Shown: positions 16,506-25,709, counted from the stretch's first letter. The stretch is 64,000 nucleotides of DNA from Paenibacillus sp. cl123 (GCF_900101595.1 NZ_FMYY01000004.1:310001-374000), one strand, 5' to 3'. Translations and numbers: made by a program. The notes: generated from the letters alone by a model not told the origin.

Positions 16506-17546
16506 ATGAATGATAAGATGAGATTTGCGGTGCTGGTTAAGGCGGGTGTGGCCGAAGTGCGGGAACGCAAGCTGCCCGAGCTGAAGGAGCATCAGGTACT
16601 GGTCAAGCACGAGGCCTGCAACATTTGTACAACCGATTACGGTCAATGGATGGGCTTGAGGGAGCATCAGCCTTACCCAATGGCCGGCGGTCACGAATGC
16701 TCCGGGATTATCGTTACCAAAGGCAGCGCAGTCAGCGACGATTTGAAGCAGGGCGACAGAGTGGGAGTCGCCTATGGCTATTGCGGCATTTGTGACGCTT
16801 GCAAGGTCGGTTTGACTGGGGAATGTAAGCAGATGTCGGGAGCGCCGACAGAAGACGGCTATTATGGCGACTTCGGCTTTTCCAATTATTTTGTCAGAGA
16901 TGCCAAATCGCTCGTCAAGATGAGCCCTGAACTGTCTCCCGGTGAAGCTGCGTTTCTAGAGCCGCTAGCGACTGTAGTGAAAGGGCTTCGTAAACTGCGG
17001 CTAATGCCAATGGAAACAGTCGCCATAATCGGAGCAGGCACGATGGGTTTGGTTAACGCGCAGGCGGCCAGAGCTTACGGTGCCCGAGTAGTCATTACAG
17101 AAGTGATGGACAAAAAAATCAAAACGGCACGAGCGATGGGCTTCGACGTTATTCGCGCCGACGAGGAAGATCCCGTTCAGGCGGTCAGGAATTGGGCGGG
17201 CGGTCAGGGAACTGATGCGGTTATCATCGCGGTCGGGGCCACTATCGCCAACAGTCAGGCCCTTGAGATGGTCAAAAAGTGGAACGGAAAAGTGCTGCTA
17301 TTTGCAGCCGGCTACCCGGCTCCCGAGCTTCATGTGGATTCCAATAGCATCCATTATCGAAAAATGGAGCTGATCGGCACATATGGAGCTGACATGGCCG
17401 ACTTTATGGACGCCGCCCGACTGCTGAACGATAAACTAGTGGATGTCTCCCTTCTGATCGAGAAAAGCTATGCCCTTGACGATATTCAAGCCGCATATGC
17501 AGCCGCCAGCACATCGGGAAGCTACCGGATCAGCGTGAAACTGTAA
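16506..17546 (+). CDS. Zinc-dependent alcohol dehydrogenase (MDR family, polyol-type)
   Basis: A medium-chain dehydrogenase of 346 residues. The catalytic-zinc region is EACNICTTDYGQWMG and GGHECSG. The structural-zinc region has four Cys in GYCGICDACKVGLTGECKQM. The Rossmann motif is AIIGAGTMGLVNAQAARAYGA. ATG 16506 behind AAGGGAGTGG is chosen over the longer frame reaching into the previous gene. Related enzymes act on polyols or their phosphates, and in sorbose operons an MDR enzyme (SorE) reduces sorbose 1-phosphate. A sugar- or polyol-phosphate redox step is the likely task here, but the substrate is not shown by the sequence. Confidence 0.9.
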   Translation: MNDKMRFAVLVKAGVAEVRERKLPELKEHQVLVKHEACNICTTDYGQWMGLREHQPYPMAGGHECSGIIVTKGSAVSDDLKQGDRVGVAYGYCGICDACKVGLTGECKQMSGAPTEDGYYGDFGFSNYFVRDAKSLVKMSPELSPGEAAFLEPLATVVKGLRKLRLMPMETVAIIGAGTMGLVNAQAARAYGARVVITEVMDKKIKTARAMGFDVIRADEEDPVQAVRNWAGGQGTDAVIIAVGATIANSQALEMVKKWNGKVLLFAAGYPAPELHVDSNSIHYRKMELIGTYGADMADFMDAARLLNDKLVDVSLLIEKSYALDDIQAAYAAASTSGSYRISVKL

Positions 17547-17585
17547 TCAATCGCAAACGGAGTTCGGAAGGAGTGGAAGTCGCTA

Positions 17586-19028
17586 GTGAAGTCCATGAAC
17601 ATTCAAACGTTTCCGTTTCTGTTGGACGGCGAGTGGAGGGTGAGCGAGTCTTCCCGATATATCGACATCCGTTGCCCATACAAGCCTCTCGTTGTCGGAC
17701 GCGTGCCGTCGATGACGACAGAGGAAGCGGCAAGCGCGGTCCTAGCTGCTGAACGGGCCCAGAAGCAGTGGGCGACCATGCCTATGCATAAGAGAGCCGG
17801 CTTGCTGCATGCATGGGCCGACGAAATGCTGCGGGTGTCTGGCGAGATTGCTGAGTTTATTATGCTTGAGGTCGGGAAGAGCGGATCTGCCGCCTTGGCA
17901 GAAGTCGAGCGCAGCGCAGATCTGATTCGGCATACCGCTGAGGAAGGACGGCGGATCGGCGGGGAGCTGATCAGCGGCGACGCTTATCCCGGGGTGAAGC
18001 CGGGCAAGACGGCACGCGTCGACAAAGTACCACTGGGGGTCGTACTGGCCATCTCGCCGTTCAACTACCCAGTGAATCTGTCCGTCAGCAAAATCGCCCC
18101 GGCACTAATCGCCGGTAATACTGTTGTTCTCAAACCGCCAACGCAGGGCGCGATCAGTGCGCTACTCGCTGCTAGCGCGCTACAGCGCGCAGGGTGTCCC
18201 CCGGGCGTACTGAATGTAGTGACCGGCAGAGGGGCGGAGATCGGAGATGCACTCACGTCTCACAAGTCGGTGAACTGCATCAGTTTTACCGGAGGGACGG
18301 CAACCGGACGGGAGATTTGCCGAAAAGCGAATATGATTCCCGTCATCCTCGAGCTGGGAGGGAAAGATCCGGCGATCGTGCTAGAGGACGCCGACCTGGA
18401 CTTGGCTGCCAGAGAAATCGTTAGCGGAGCTTTTGCCTACTCCGGGCAGCGCTGTACCGCGATCAAGCGAGTGCTCGTCTCCGAGCCCGCGGCTGATCAG
18501 CTTGTAGAGCTCCTCCGGTACAGGATCGAACAACTCCGCGTGGGGTCGCCGGAGGAGCAAGCGGACATTACCCCATTGATCGATACGCAAGCGGCAGACA
18601 AGGTAAGCGCGTTAATCAGCGAAGCGTTAGACGAAGGAGCCTTGCTTGTGAACGGCAATCGGCGTGAAGGGAATCTTGTATACCCGACCTTGCTCGACGG
18701 CGTCACGGAGCGGATGAGGATCGCTTGGGAGGAACCCTTCGGTCCAGTCCTTCCTGTCATCCGTGTTCGTGACGCGGAGGAAGCGGTTCGGTGGGCGAAC
18801 GATTCCGAATATGGCCTGCAGGCCAGTGTATTCACGCGTGACATGCAAGCGGCGCTTAGTATTGCCGGCAAGCTCGATGTCGGCAGCGTCCAACTAAACG
18901 GGAAGACGGAACGGGGACCGGACCATTTTCCATTTTTGGGGGTTAAAAGCTCGGGCCTCGGCGTTCAAGGCATACGTAAAAGCATCGAAACGATGGTGCG
19001 TGATAAAGTGACTGTGTTCCACGAATAG
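17586..19028 (+). CDS. gapN: NADP-dependent non-phosphorylating glyceraldehyde-3-phosphate dehydrogenase-type aldehyde dehydrogenase
   Basis: A 480-residue aldehyde dehydrogenase superfamily enzyme. The catalytic Cys290 is in SGQRCTAIKRV and the general base Glu256 in LELGGKDPAIV. The NAD(P)-binding PFNYPVNLSVSKIAPALIAGN and the C-terminal KTERGPDHFPFLGVKSSGLG are characteristic of GapN rather than of general aldehyde dehydrogenases. GapN oxidises glyceraldehyde 3-phosphate directly to 3-phosphoglycerate, giving NADPH and no ATP. GTG 17586 follows AAGGAG with a 12-base gap; ATG 17595 is the alternative. In this operon it would process the triose arm of the aldolase reaction. A relaxed specificity for glyceraldehyde or a similar aldehyde is possible. 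Confidence 0.88.
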   Translation: MKSMNIQTFPFLLDGEWRVSESSRYIDIRCPYKPLVVGRVPSMTTEEAASAVLAAERAQKQWATMPMHKRAGLLHAWADEMLRVSGEIAEFIMLEVGKSGSAALAEVERSADLIRHTAEEGRRIGGELISGDAYPGVKPGKTARVDKVPLGVVLAISPFNYPVNLSVSKIAPALIAGNTVVLKPPTQGAISALLAASALQRAGCPPGVLNVVTGRGAEIGDALTSHKSVNCISFTGGTATGREICRKANMIPVILELGGKDPAIVLEDADLDLAAREIVSGAFAYSGQRCTAIKRVLVSEPAADQLVELLRYRIEQLRVGSPEEQADITPLIDTQAADKVSALISEALDEGALLVNGNRREGNLVYPTLLDGVTERMRIAWEEPFGPVLPVIRVRDAEEAVRWANDSEYGLQASVFTRDMQAALSIAGKLDVGSVQLNGKTERGPDHFPFLGVKSSGLGVQGIRKSIETMVRDKVTVFHE

Positions 19029-19046
19029 CATCAGGGAGGAAAAGAG

Positions 19047-19310
19047 ATGGTGCAGAGAACAATTCGCCTACAAGTCGAGGGTGGTCTGCATGCCAGGCCG
19101 GCATCCCATGTCGTCAAGCTGGGTAAAAAATTCAAAAGTCGGATCACGCTGCAATTCAAAAATAGTGAAGCGAACGGCAAAAGTTTGCTCGGGATTATCG
19201 CGCTTGGCGCCGACGAAGGCCAGTCGGTGACCCTGACGGTCGAAGGAGAGGACGAGAACGCCGCACTCGACGAGATCGCTTCATATTTGACAGGCGTTTC
19301 CGAGGGATGA
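19047..19310 (+). CDS. ptsH: Phosphocarrier protein HPr
   Basis: An 87-residue HPr that moves phosphate from Enzyme I to EIIA. It keeps both key residues: His15 in GLHARPAS, phosphorylated by Enzyme I, and Ser46 in GKSLLGIIALG, the HPr-kinase site in Firmicutes. It is therefore a genuine HPr and not the His-less Crh. It starts at ATG 19047 behind CAGGGAGGAAAAG, 18 bp after gapN. A sugar-specific operon carrying its own HPr is unusual; the general HPr is normally elsewhere. The divergence of the N-terminus (MVQRTIRLQVEGGLHARPAS) fits a dedicated paralogue. Confidence 0.95.
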   Translation: MVQRTIRLQVEGGLHARPASHVVKLGKKFKSRITLQFKNSEANGKSLLGIIALGADEGQSVTLTVEGEDENAALDEIASYLTGVSEG

Positions 19311-19311
19311 G

Positions 19312-21090
19312 GTGCGGGCAGTGGGAATAAAATCAAAAATGAGACAGCTGCATGGCGTGGCCGCCGCTCCCGGCTATGCGATGGGGCCTGCGCACCTGCT
19401 AGGCCAGCAGGTGGCCGAGATCGATTATTGTCCTATAACGGCCGAACAAACGGATGCGGAGCTTGAGCGATTGGAGGTCGGACTGCGGGAGGCGATGGCT
19501 GAACTTGAGCAGATCGAGCAAACCGTCCGTGAGACGGTGGGCGAAGCGGAAGCTGAGATTATCGGCTCGCACCTGCTCATGCTCGACGACCCCGACCTTA
19601 TCGATCCTGTGCGCGAAAAAATCCAGTCCGAGCTATTGAATGCAGAGCATGCGGTCTTGGAGGTGTCCCAAGCGCTGATCGGCGCGCTGCAAGCCCTTGA
19701 GAGCGGCTATATCAAACAACGAGCCGACGATCTGCGCGACGTTCGCGACCGGCTGCTTCGCCACCTTCGTGGCGAAAGCAAAGATGTGCTGCAGGGGATA
19801 TTGGAACCGGCTGTGCTGATTGCGCGCGATCTAGCCCCAACAGATACGATTCGGCTTCGCAAAGAGCTGGTAATGGGCTTCGCTACCGACGAGGGCGGCA
19901 GGGCATCCCATACGGCAATTGTGGCCAGATCCTTAGATATTCCGGCGGTGGCGGGTCTGAAATCGGCCACAAGCGAAATTCAAGCGGGCGATTACATTAT
20001 TGTAGACGGAGTTAAAGGGGTAGTCATCATCAATCCCGAAACGGAAGTTCTGGATGAATACCGCCGACTGGACGAAGCCTACCGGAAAGCGCGGGAAGCA
20101 ACGGCTCGGTTTCGTGAAATGCCTTCTCAAAGTGCGGACGGTGTACCCATAGAGCTCATGGCTAATATCGGGAGTTTGCCGGAAGCGAGAAGCGCGGCAG
20201 ACCAAAACGCTGATGGGATAGGTCTTTATCGAACCGAGTTTCTGTACATGGGACATTCAGGGCTGCCAAGCGAGGAGGAACAGGTCGAGGCATATCGGTC
20301 CGTCATCCGCGTGATTGGCCCCGACAAGCCGTTGATCATCCGGTCGCTTGATATCGGGGGCGACAAGGAGCTTCCTGCGCTTGGCCTTGATCGGGAAAGT
20401 AACCCGTTCCTAGGGTATCGCGCCATCCGGATGTGTCTAGACCGACAGAACCTGTTCAAGACTCAACTGCGGGCAATCGCCCGGGCAAGCGCTTTCGGAA
20501 ACGTTAAGCTGATGTATCCGATGATCTCATCCTTATCGGAGCTCAGAGAGGCAAACATGCTGCTCAATGAGGCACGGCAGGAATTGTCCGGGCAGGGCAT
20601 CCTCTACAATCCGCAAATGGAGGTAGGGGTGATGGTCGAGGTGCCATCGGCTGCGCTCATCGCAGACAAACTGGCGCAGGAAGCGGATTTTTTTAGCATC
20701 GGCACAAATGATTTGGTTCAGTATGCGCTGGCTGTGGATCGGATGAACGGGAAAATATCGCATCTGTACCAGCCATTTCATCCGGCGGTTCTGCGGCTGA
20801 TCTACATGACCGTCGAAGCCGCCAGGCGGAAAGGCATATGGGTCGGCATGTGTGGAGAAATGGCCGGCCAGCCCAAGGCGCTGCCCTTGCTGCTTGGCAT
20901 GGGACTTTCCGAACTGAGCATGAGCCCGTCTTCTGTCCTGAACTGCCGTATGCTCCTCAGACAGCTAAATGTAAAGGATTCCGAAAAGCTTGCCAAACGA
21001 GCTTTGGAACTGGAAAGCGCTGAGGCGGTGGAGAGGATGCTCGACGATTTTTGGGAGACGGCGCAGAAATCATTCGCTGAATCCGAATGA
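19312..21090 (+). CDS. ptsI: PTS Enzyme I (phosphoenolpyruvate-protein phosphotransferase)
   Basis: Starts the phosphate relay from phosphoenolpyruvate to HPr. The 592-residue protein is full length. The N-terminal HPr-binding/phosphohistidine part has the active His200 in GGRASHTAIVAR. The C-terminal PEP-binding barrel has GIGLYRTEFLYM, RSLDIGGDKELP, MVEVPSAA, SIGTNDLVQYALAVDR and VGMCGEMAG. GTG 19312, one base after the HPr stop codon, is used here; GTG 19321 and ATG 19339 are alternatives. It is the last gene of the operon. Directly after its TGA stop the same frame stays open for 26 more codons to TAA 21169. Confidence 0.95.
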   Translation: MRAVGIKSKMRQLHGVAAAPGYAMGPAHLLGQQVAEIDYCPITAEQTDAELERLEVGLREAMAELEQIEQTVRETVGEAEAEIIGSHLLMLDDPDLIDPVREKIQSELLNAEHAVLEVSQALIGALQALESGYIKQRADDLRDVRDRLLRHLRGESKDVLQGILEPAVLIARDLAPTDTIRLRKELVMGFATDEGGRASHTAIVARSLDIPAVAGLKSATSEIQAGDYIIVDGVKGVVIINPETEVLDEYRRLDEAYRKAREATARFREMPSQSADGVPIELMANIGSLPEARSAADQNADGIGLYRTEFLYMGHSGLPSEEEQVEAYRSVIRVIGPDKPLIIRSLDIGGDKELPALGLDRESNPFLGYRAIRMCLDRQNLFKTQLRAIARASAFGNVKLMYPMISSLSELREANMLLNEARQELSGQGILYNPQMEVGVMVEVPSAALIADKLAQEADFFSIGTNDLVQYALAVDRMNGKISHLYQPFHPAVLRLIYMTVEAARRKGIWVGMCGEMAGQPKALPLLLGMGLSELSMSPSSVLNCRMLLRQLNVKDSEKLAKRALELESAEAVERMLDDFWETAQKSFAESE

Positions 21091-21179
21091 CCCGATCTGA
21101 CCCGAGAGCATGCGTTCAAAGCAGCCGAGCTGTGCTTGCTGGCCCAGCAGCAGGCAGTCCGCCTAGAATAAGGCGCTTG

Positions 21180-22973
21180 TCACAACGGAATCCGCACAAC
21201 GATCGTCGTCCCCGCGTCCGAGCTGTCGGCAATGGTGACGCCATACGGGCTGCCGAAAATAAGCTTGATGCGCTGGTTGACGTTTTGAATGCCGATATGC
21301 TCGCCGACTTCCGCCGTTTCGCCGTTCATCCTGCCGTTCAGCTCATCGGCGAGCGAGGCGGCCATGCCGACGCCGTTGTCGATAAAGCGGATATGAATTT
21401 GATCTTTGACGGTCTCCCCTTGAATAAGAAGGCGGCCGTCTTTCTTTTTGGGCTTCAGGCCGTGCTGGATGGCGTTTTCGATCAACGGCTGAAAGGACAG
21501 CTTGACGATCTTATGGTTGTACAAAGCCGGTTCGATCATCCATTCCACCTCAAACAAATCATTATAACGATACTTCATAATCTCGACATAGAGCTTGGCG
21601 TGATCCATTTCAGTGGAGATGGGCACCAGCCTTTCCTTCATATTCAGGCCGAGATGGAATAAATGCGCCAGCTTGGTCACCATGGAGGAGACAGGATTTT
21701 TGCCCCCGGTCAGCTCCATAGCCTCCCACTTGATGCTATCCAGCGTATTCCCGAGAAAATGCGGATTAATTTGCGATTGCAGGGCCGCAGCCTGCGCATG
21801 CTTCAACAGCTCCAGCCGCTGCTTCAACGCATCCTCCATTTCTTTGTGGCTCTGGACGGACTGCCAGATGGCGGCCTGGATATAATCCAGCTCATTTCTG
21901 GATTTGGAGAGTTGGCGATCGGGCTCTGCCTGCGGCTGCAGCTTGGACGGGTCCTTCAGCACCGATACGATGTTTTTCACCGGCTGGAAGGAGCGAACGG
22001 AAAGGATGAAGGAAATCCCGATGCCGATCAAGGTGACGCCCGCTATGAAATAGACCAAAATATGCTTGGCAATATTCAGCTTTTCATCATAGTAGCTGAG
22101 CGGATAGGCGCCGACATAGGTCCAGGGCCCGCTCGTCGACGGGACGGCGGACAGGATATATTTTTCGCCGCCGAATTCATCCGTAACGGAGATTCGCCCT
22201 TCCTCCCGGATGAAAGGGCCTAACTGGGCCAAGTCGTCGCCTTGCGTCCACATGGCGGGGAGGCTGCGGTTGTATACGACTACGCTGTCCGAGGCATTAT
22301 CGACCAGATAGCTGTTTTGCGGCTGAATATTGCCCGTTTTTTGAAACAGCTTGCCCAGCGTCTCAATGTCGATATTGACGACTACCGCGCCCAGCTTATC
22401 CTGATTGAAAAAGTAGACGGGTTTCACAATCGTAATGAAATACGGGTAGCCGCTGTCGTTTTTACGGATATAGATGCTGACGTTGTCCGTATCCAGCGTT
22501 CCGTACCGGGAAAGCCAATTTTTATCCGGCGCGTTCTCCAGCATACCGTTGTAGATGTTGGAGACGATATAGTTCTGATTTTCGGAATACAAATAGACGG
22601 AATGGATGTAGCGGTGGATGCCGGCATAGGTTTTAATCTCATCGGCCAGCTCATACGGGATGCGGCTGGCCGTATTCTCATGGATGCCTGACTGCATGTA
22701 GGTTTTGGTTTCATCCTTCAGGCTGAAGCTTGCCGCCAGCAGCTTCGACTCGGACACGATCGTATCGATAACATCCTTCATGCGGTATATCGATTCCTGA
22801 TTCAGATCCTGAATGCTTTTTTCGATAATATTGGACGAGGTTTTGTAAATGACGACGCAAATGATGCAAAGCGGCAGCGTGACGAGCAGCAGGGTGACGG
22901 CTAAATTCTTCTTGAACAGGCGACTGGAGCTGTAGTCCCGGACTGCCTGCCGCAAGGTCGACGAGTCAATCAT
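21180..22973 (-). CDS. YesM-type sensor histidine kinase
   Basis: The membrane sensor of a two-component system. The 597-residue protein has a membrane segment at about 25-46 (LAVTLLLVTLPLCIICVVIY), a long extracellular sensing region (about 47-300), a second membrane segment at about 306-328, a HAMP-like linker, and a His_kinase domain with H-box LQSQINPHFLGNTLD. A HATPase domain follows (FQPLIENAIQHGLKPK, FIDNGVGM, HIGIQNVNQRIKLIFG). The usual Tyr of INPHFLYNTL is Gly here. Its 5' end overlaps the end of the response-regulator gene by 8 bp. This class controls polysaccharide and oligosaccharide import, and the divergent ABC importer is the probable target. Confidence 0.95.
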   Translation of the reverse strand: MIDSSTLRQAVRDYSSSRLFKKNLAVTLLLVTLPLCIICVVIYKTSSNIIEKSIQDLNQESIYRMKDVIDTIVSESKLLAASFSLKDETKTYMQSGIHENTASRIPYELADEIKTYAGIHRYIHSVYLYSENQNYIVSNIYNGMLENAPDKNWLSRYGTLDTDNVSIYIRKNDSGYPYFITIVKPVYFFNQDKLGAVVVNIDIETLGKLFQKTGNIQPQNSYLVDNASDSVVVYNRSLPAMWTQGDDLAQLGPFIREEGRISVTDEFGGEKYILSAVPSTSGPWTYVGAYPLSYYDEKLNIAKHILVYFIAGVTLIGIGISFILSVRSFQPVKNIVSVLKDPSKLQPQAEPDRQLSKSRNELDYIQAAIWQSVQSHKEMEDALKQRLELLKHAQAAALQSQINPHFLGNTLDSIKWEAMELTGGKNPVSSMVTKLAHLFHLGLNMKERLVPISTEMDHAKLYVEIMKYRYNDLFEVEWMIEPALYNHKIVKLSFQPLIENAIQHGLKPKKKDGRLLIQGETVKDQIHIRFIDNGVGMAASLADELNGRMNGETAEVGEHIGIQNVNQRIKLIFGSPYGVTIADSSDAGTTIVVRIPL

Positions 22974-24504
22974 GATCGTCGCTCACCTTCATAATATATT
23001 TCAAATAATCCCGGGGGGAATACCCCGTATGCTGCTTGAACAGCTTGGCGAAATATTTGTCGCTGCGGTACCCGACCATACTGCTGATTTCATACACTTT
23101 GTATTTGTTCTCAATCAGCAGCTCGATGGCTTTGTTCATGCGCAGCCGGGTGATATAGTCGATGAATTTCTCACCCGTCTGCCGCTTGAAGAACCGGCTG
23201 AAATAAATCGGATGCAAAAACACCTGGGCCGCGACATCGTCCAGCGACAAGTCCTGAGCATAGTTCAATTCGATGTATTGCTTGGCCTTGTCGATCATAA
23301 TGTTGGATGATCTATCGGGATCGGCCGCCACGCCGTCGAAAATTTTGCCGAGCAGCAGCTGACCGTCGTGACCGGACAAATCGGACAGCACCGGTGAACC
23401 GCCTCCGGCCGCGACACTGTTTAAACCGGCATATTCGCTGAGCGCGGGCAGCAAACCGATAAACAATTCTTGCTGCTTGTCCATCGGCAGCTGGCTGATC
23501 TCCCGCATGTAGCTGGCCCATATCGACGGGGCCGTTTCATCGGAGCCGTCGTTGAGCTTGGATAATACCAGCTTGAACTTCTCGATCAGAAAGGCATGTC
23601 CAAATGGCTGCTGCCGGTTATCGTTGCTGATCGATTTCTGAAACAGCGCGCTGATATCGAACAGATGCTGACAAACCCCCTCGTAGTGAACGGATACGGA
23701 TAGGCCGAAAAAATCGCGCAGGGTGTCCCGTATCAGCTCCATCTGCCGGTTCAATTGCCGCTCGAATTCGGTTATGTCTTGCATCTCCAGCTCAAGGGAC
23801 AGCACCTTGAACAGATGGCGTTGAGTAAATATGATGTGATGCAAAATCGGACCGGTTTGCTCCCGAAGCAGCTTGGCCAACGCGACTTGCAGCTGATCGG
23901 TATCCGGACCGGAAGACTCCGTGCCGTAACCGCTTACACGAATGCTGACAAGTGCGCTGGAAGCGGCGGGGGAGATGCTTAGACCGGCCAGGCGCAACCG
24001 GCGCTCCAGCTCCTGGTCGGAGAAAATCGCGCCGATGGCCAAGTCGACAAACAGCTGCTCTTGCAGAAAGGGAAAAATTTCCTCCGTCAGCTCCCGGTCC
24101 TTCTGCGTCGTAGACGCAAGCTGCTGCTGCCGGTCAAGCTTGCGTTTTAGCTCGGTAAACACGCGGGCGATCTCATCGATATCGATCGGTTTGATCAAGT
24201 AATGCTCCACCTTATATTCGATCGCTTGCCTGGCATAACCAAATTCCTTGAACCCGCTGATGACAATCACTTTGCACGATTGCTGCCGCTCATATACGAA
24301 TTTGGCAATCTCAAGCCCCGATACTTCGGCCATCTGAATGTCGGTAAATACGGCATCGACATTATGGCGGGATAAATAGTCGATCACTTCCTTGCCGTCG
24401 CCGAAAGCGGACACCACCTCAAACCCCAGCTCCGCCCAGTCAATAAAGTTGCATAATCCTCTTCTTAATCTTTCTTCATCCTCGGCAATGACCAATTTAT
24501 ACAC
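22966..24504 (-). CDS. YesN-type response regulator with AraC DNA-binding domain
   Basis: A 512-residue partner of the YesM-like kinase. The N-terminal receiver (VYKLVIAEDEERLRRGLCNFI; acidic pocket Glu-Asp-Glu; phospho-acceptor Asp in NVDAVFTDIQM; Lys in LIKPIDIDE) is followed by a linker of about 270 residues. The C-terminal AraC-type double helix-turn-helix is DLSLDDVAAQVFLHPIYFSRFFKRQTGEKF and YEISSMVGYRSDKYFAKLFKQHTGYSPRDY. The frame is open upstream, but GTG 24502-24504 behind GGGAGGG begins the receiver domain. Inferred to activate the divergent importer operon starting at 24771, whose putative -10 has no good -35. Confidence 0.95.
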   Translation of the reverse strand: MYKLVIAEDEERLRRGLCNFIDWAELGFEVVSAFGDGKEVIDYLSRHNVDAVFTDIQMAEVSGLEIAKFVYERQQSCKVIVISGFKEFGYARQAIEYKVEHYLIKPIDIDEIARVFTELKRKLDRQQQLASTTQKDRELTEEIFPFLQEQLFVDLAIGAIFSDQELERRLRLAGLSISPAASSALVSIRVSGYGTESSGPDTDQLQVALAKLLREQTGPILHHIIFTQRHLFKVLSLELEMQDITEFERQLNRQMELIRDTLRDFFGLSVSVHYEGVCQHLFDISALFQKSISNDNRQQPFGHAFLIEKFKLVLSKLNDGSDETAPSIWASYMREISQLPMDKQQELFIGLLPALSEYAGLNSVAAGGGSPVLSDLSGHDGQLLLGKIFDGVAADPDRSSNIMIDKAKQYIELNYAQDLSLDDVAAQVFLHPIYFSRFFKRQTGEKFIDYITRLRMNKAIELLIENKYKVYEISSMVGYRSDKYFAKLFKQHTGYSPRDYLKYIMKVSDDHD

Positions 24505-24700
24505 AGGACCAAAACCCTCCCGACGCGTGCGGTAATAACGCTTTATTGTATCACTATACCATGAAAATGCGCGCCGCATCGCCAAATGGTTAACAATGAA
24601 TACGAAAGTTGAATATAGGCACCTTTTCCGCAGCGCAACAGATTAAGGATAAGGCGTAAAAGTAGAAAACGTAGGGTACCCGCAGGGCAGAAGAGCGGTT

Positions 24701-24719
24701 TACAATGGAAGCGTAATCA
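24701..24719 (+). promoter_or_regulatory. Candidate -10 element and CcpA (cre) site of importer operon 1
   Basis: ATGGAAGCGTAATCA (24705-24719) fits the catabolite-responsive consensus WTGNAANCGNWNNCW at every fixed position and overlaps TACAAT (24701-24706), a possible -10. There is no good -35, as expected for an activator-dependent promoter. CcpA repression by preferred sugars is inferred. Confidence 0.5.
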
Positions 24720-24770
24720 ATTACAGGCAGTCACGCCATGAACGGACGCTGCAGAAAGGAAAGAAGAGAA

Positions 24771-25709
24771 ATGAATGAGGGCCGGGAACTGGCAAAATGG
24801 AAGTTCAGAAAAAATGTCGTTTACGAAAATGCGGCGCTTTGGCTGCTCGCGCTGCCCACAGTGGTTCTCCTGTTTATTTTCAACTATATACCCATGGGAG
24901 GCTTGATCGTTGCGTTCAAGGATTACCGCTATAACTTGGGAATCTTGGGGAGCGAATGGATCGGATTTCAAAACTTCGCATTTTTCCTCAACTCGCTGGA
25001 CGCATGGCGCATTACCCGCAATACGCTGCTGTACGGCATCACCTTTATTATTGTCGGCATTTTTTTCGCCGTATTGATTGCGCTGCTGCTGTATGAAGTA
25101 AAGAACAAGCTGGCGCTCAAGTTTTTTCAGACGACGATGACGATTCCGCGGTTTCTGTCCTGGGTTATCGTTTCCTACATCACCTATTTGTTTTTAAGCC
25201 CGACGCAAGGGGTGCTCAATGATATACTGACAGGTATGGGACTTGCGCCGGTGATGTGGTTCAACGAGGTGAAGGCCTGGCCGTTTATAATCGTGCTTGT
25301 CAATCTGTGGAAGCATATCGGGCTGGATTGCATCATGTATTACGCCCTGCTGATGGGCATCGATTCCGAGCAGTTTGAAGCCGCGAAAATCGACGGCGCC
25401 AACCGTTTTCAGCAAGCGCTTCATATTTCCTTGCCTGCGCTGATGCCGCTGATGATCATACTCGGCATCTTGCAGCTGGCAAACATTTTCCGGGGCGACT
25501 TCGGGCTTTTCTTCCAAATCCCGCGTGACGTGGGGCTGCTGTATCCGGCGACCGATATAATCGATACGTATGTATTCCGCGGGCTGCGGGGGGGAGATAT
25601 CGGACCGGCGGCGGCGGTAGGCTTCTTCCAGTCTGTGGTCGGACTGATTACGGTCGTCATCGCCAATGCGGCTGTGAAAAAAATTTCCCCGCAAAATTCG
25701 CTCTATTAA
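24771..25709 (+). CDS. Sugar ABC transporter permease, LplB type
   Basis: The first membrane subunit of importer 1. From ATG 24771 (AAAGGAAAGAAGAGAA before it) it is 312 residues with six membrane segments, beginning AALWLLALPTVVLLFIFNYIPMGG. The cytoplasmic EAA loop that docks on the ATPase is EAAKIDGANRFQQALHISLPAL. The N-terminal MGGLIVAFKDYRYNLGILGSEWIGFQNF is a hallmark of the LplB polysaccharide-importer family. The ATPase is not in the window; such importers usually share an MsmX-type ATPase encoded elsewhere. It is divergent from the YesM/YesN genes. Confidence 0.95.
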   Translation: MNEGRELAKWKFRKNVVYENAALWLLALPTVVLLFIFNYIPMGGLIVAFKDYRYNLGILGSEWIGFQNFAFFLNSLDAWRITRNTLLYGITFIIVGIFFAVLIALLLYEVKNKLALKFFQTTMTIPRFLSWVIVSYITYLFLSPTQGVLNDILTGMGLAPVMWFNEVKAWPFIIVLVNLWKHIGLDCIMYYALLMGIDSEQFEAAKIDGANRFQQALHISLPALMPLMIILGILQLANIFRGDFGLFFQIPRDVGLLYPATDIIDTYVFRGLRGGDIGPAAAVGFFQSVVGLITVVIANAAVKKISPQNSLY

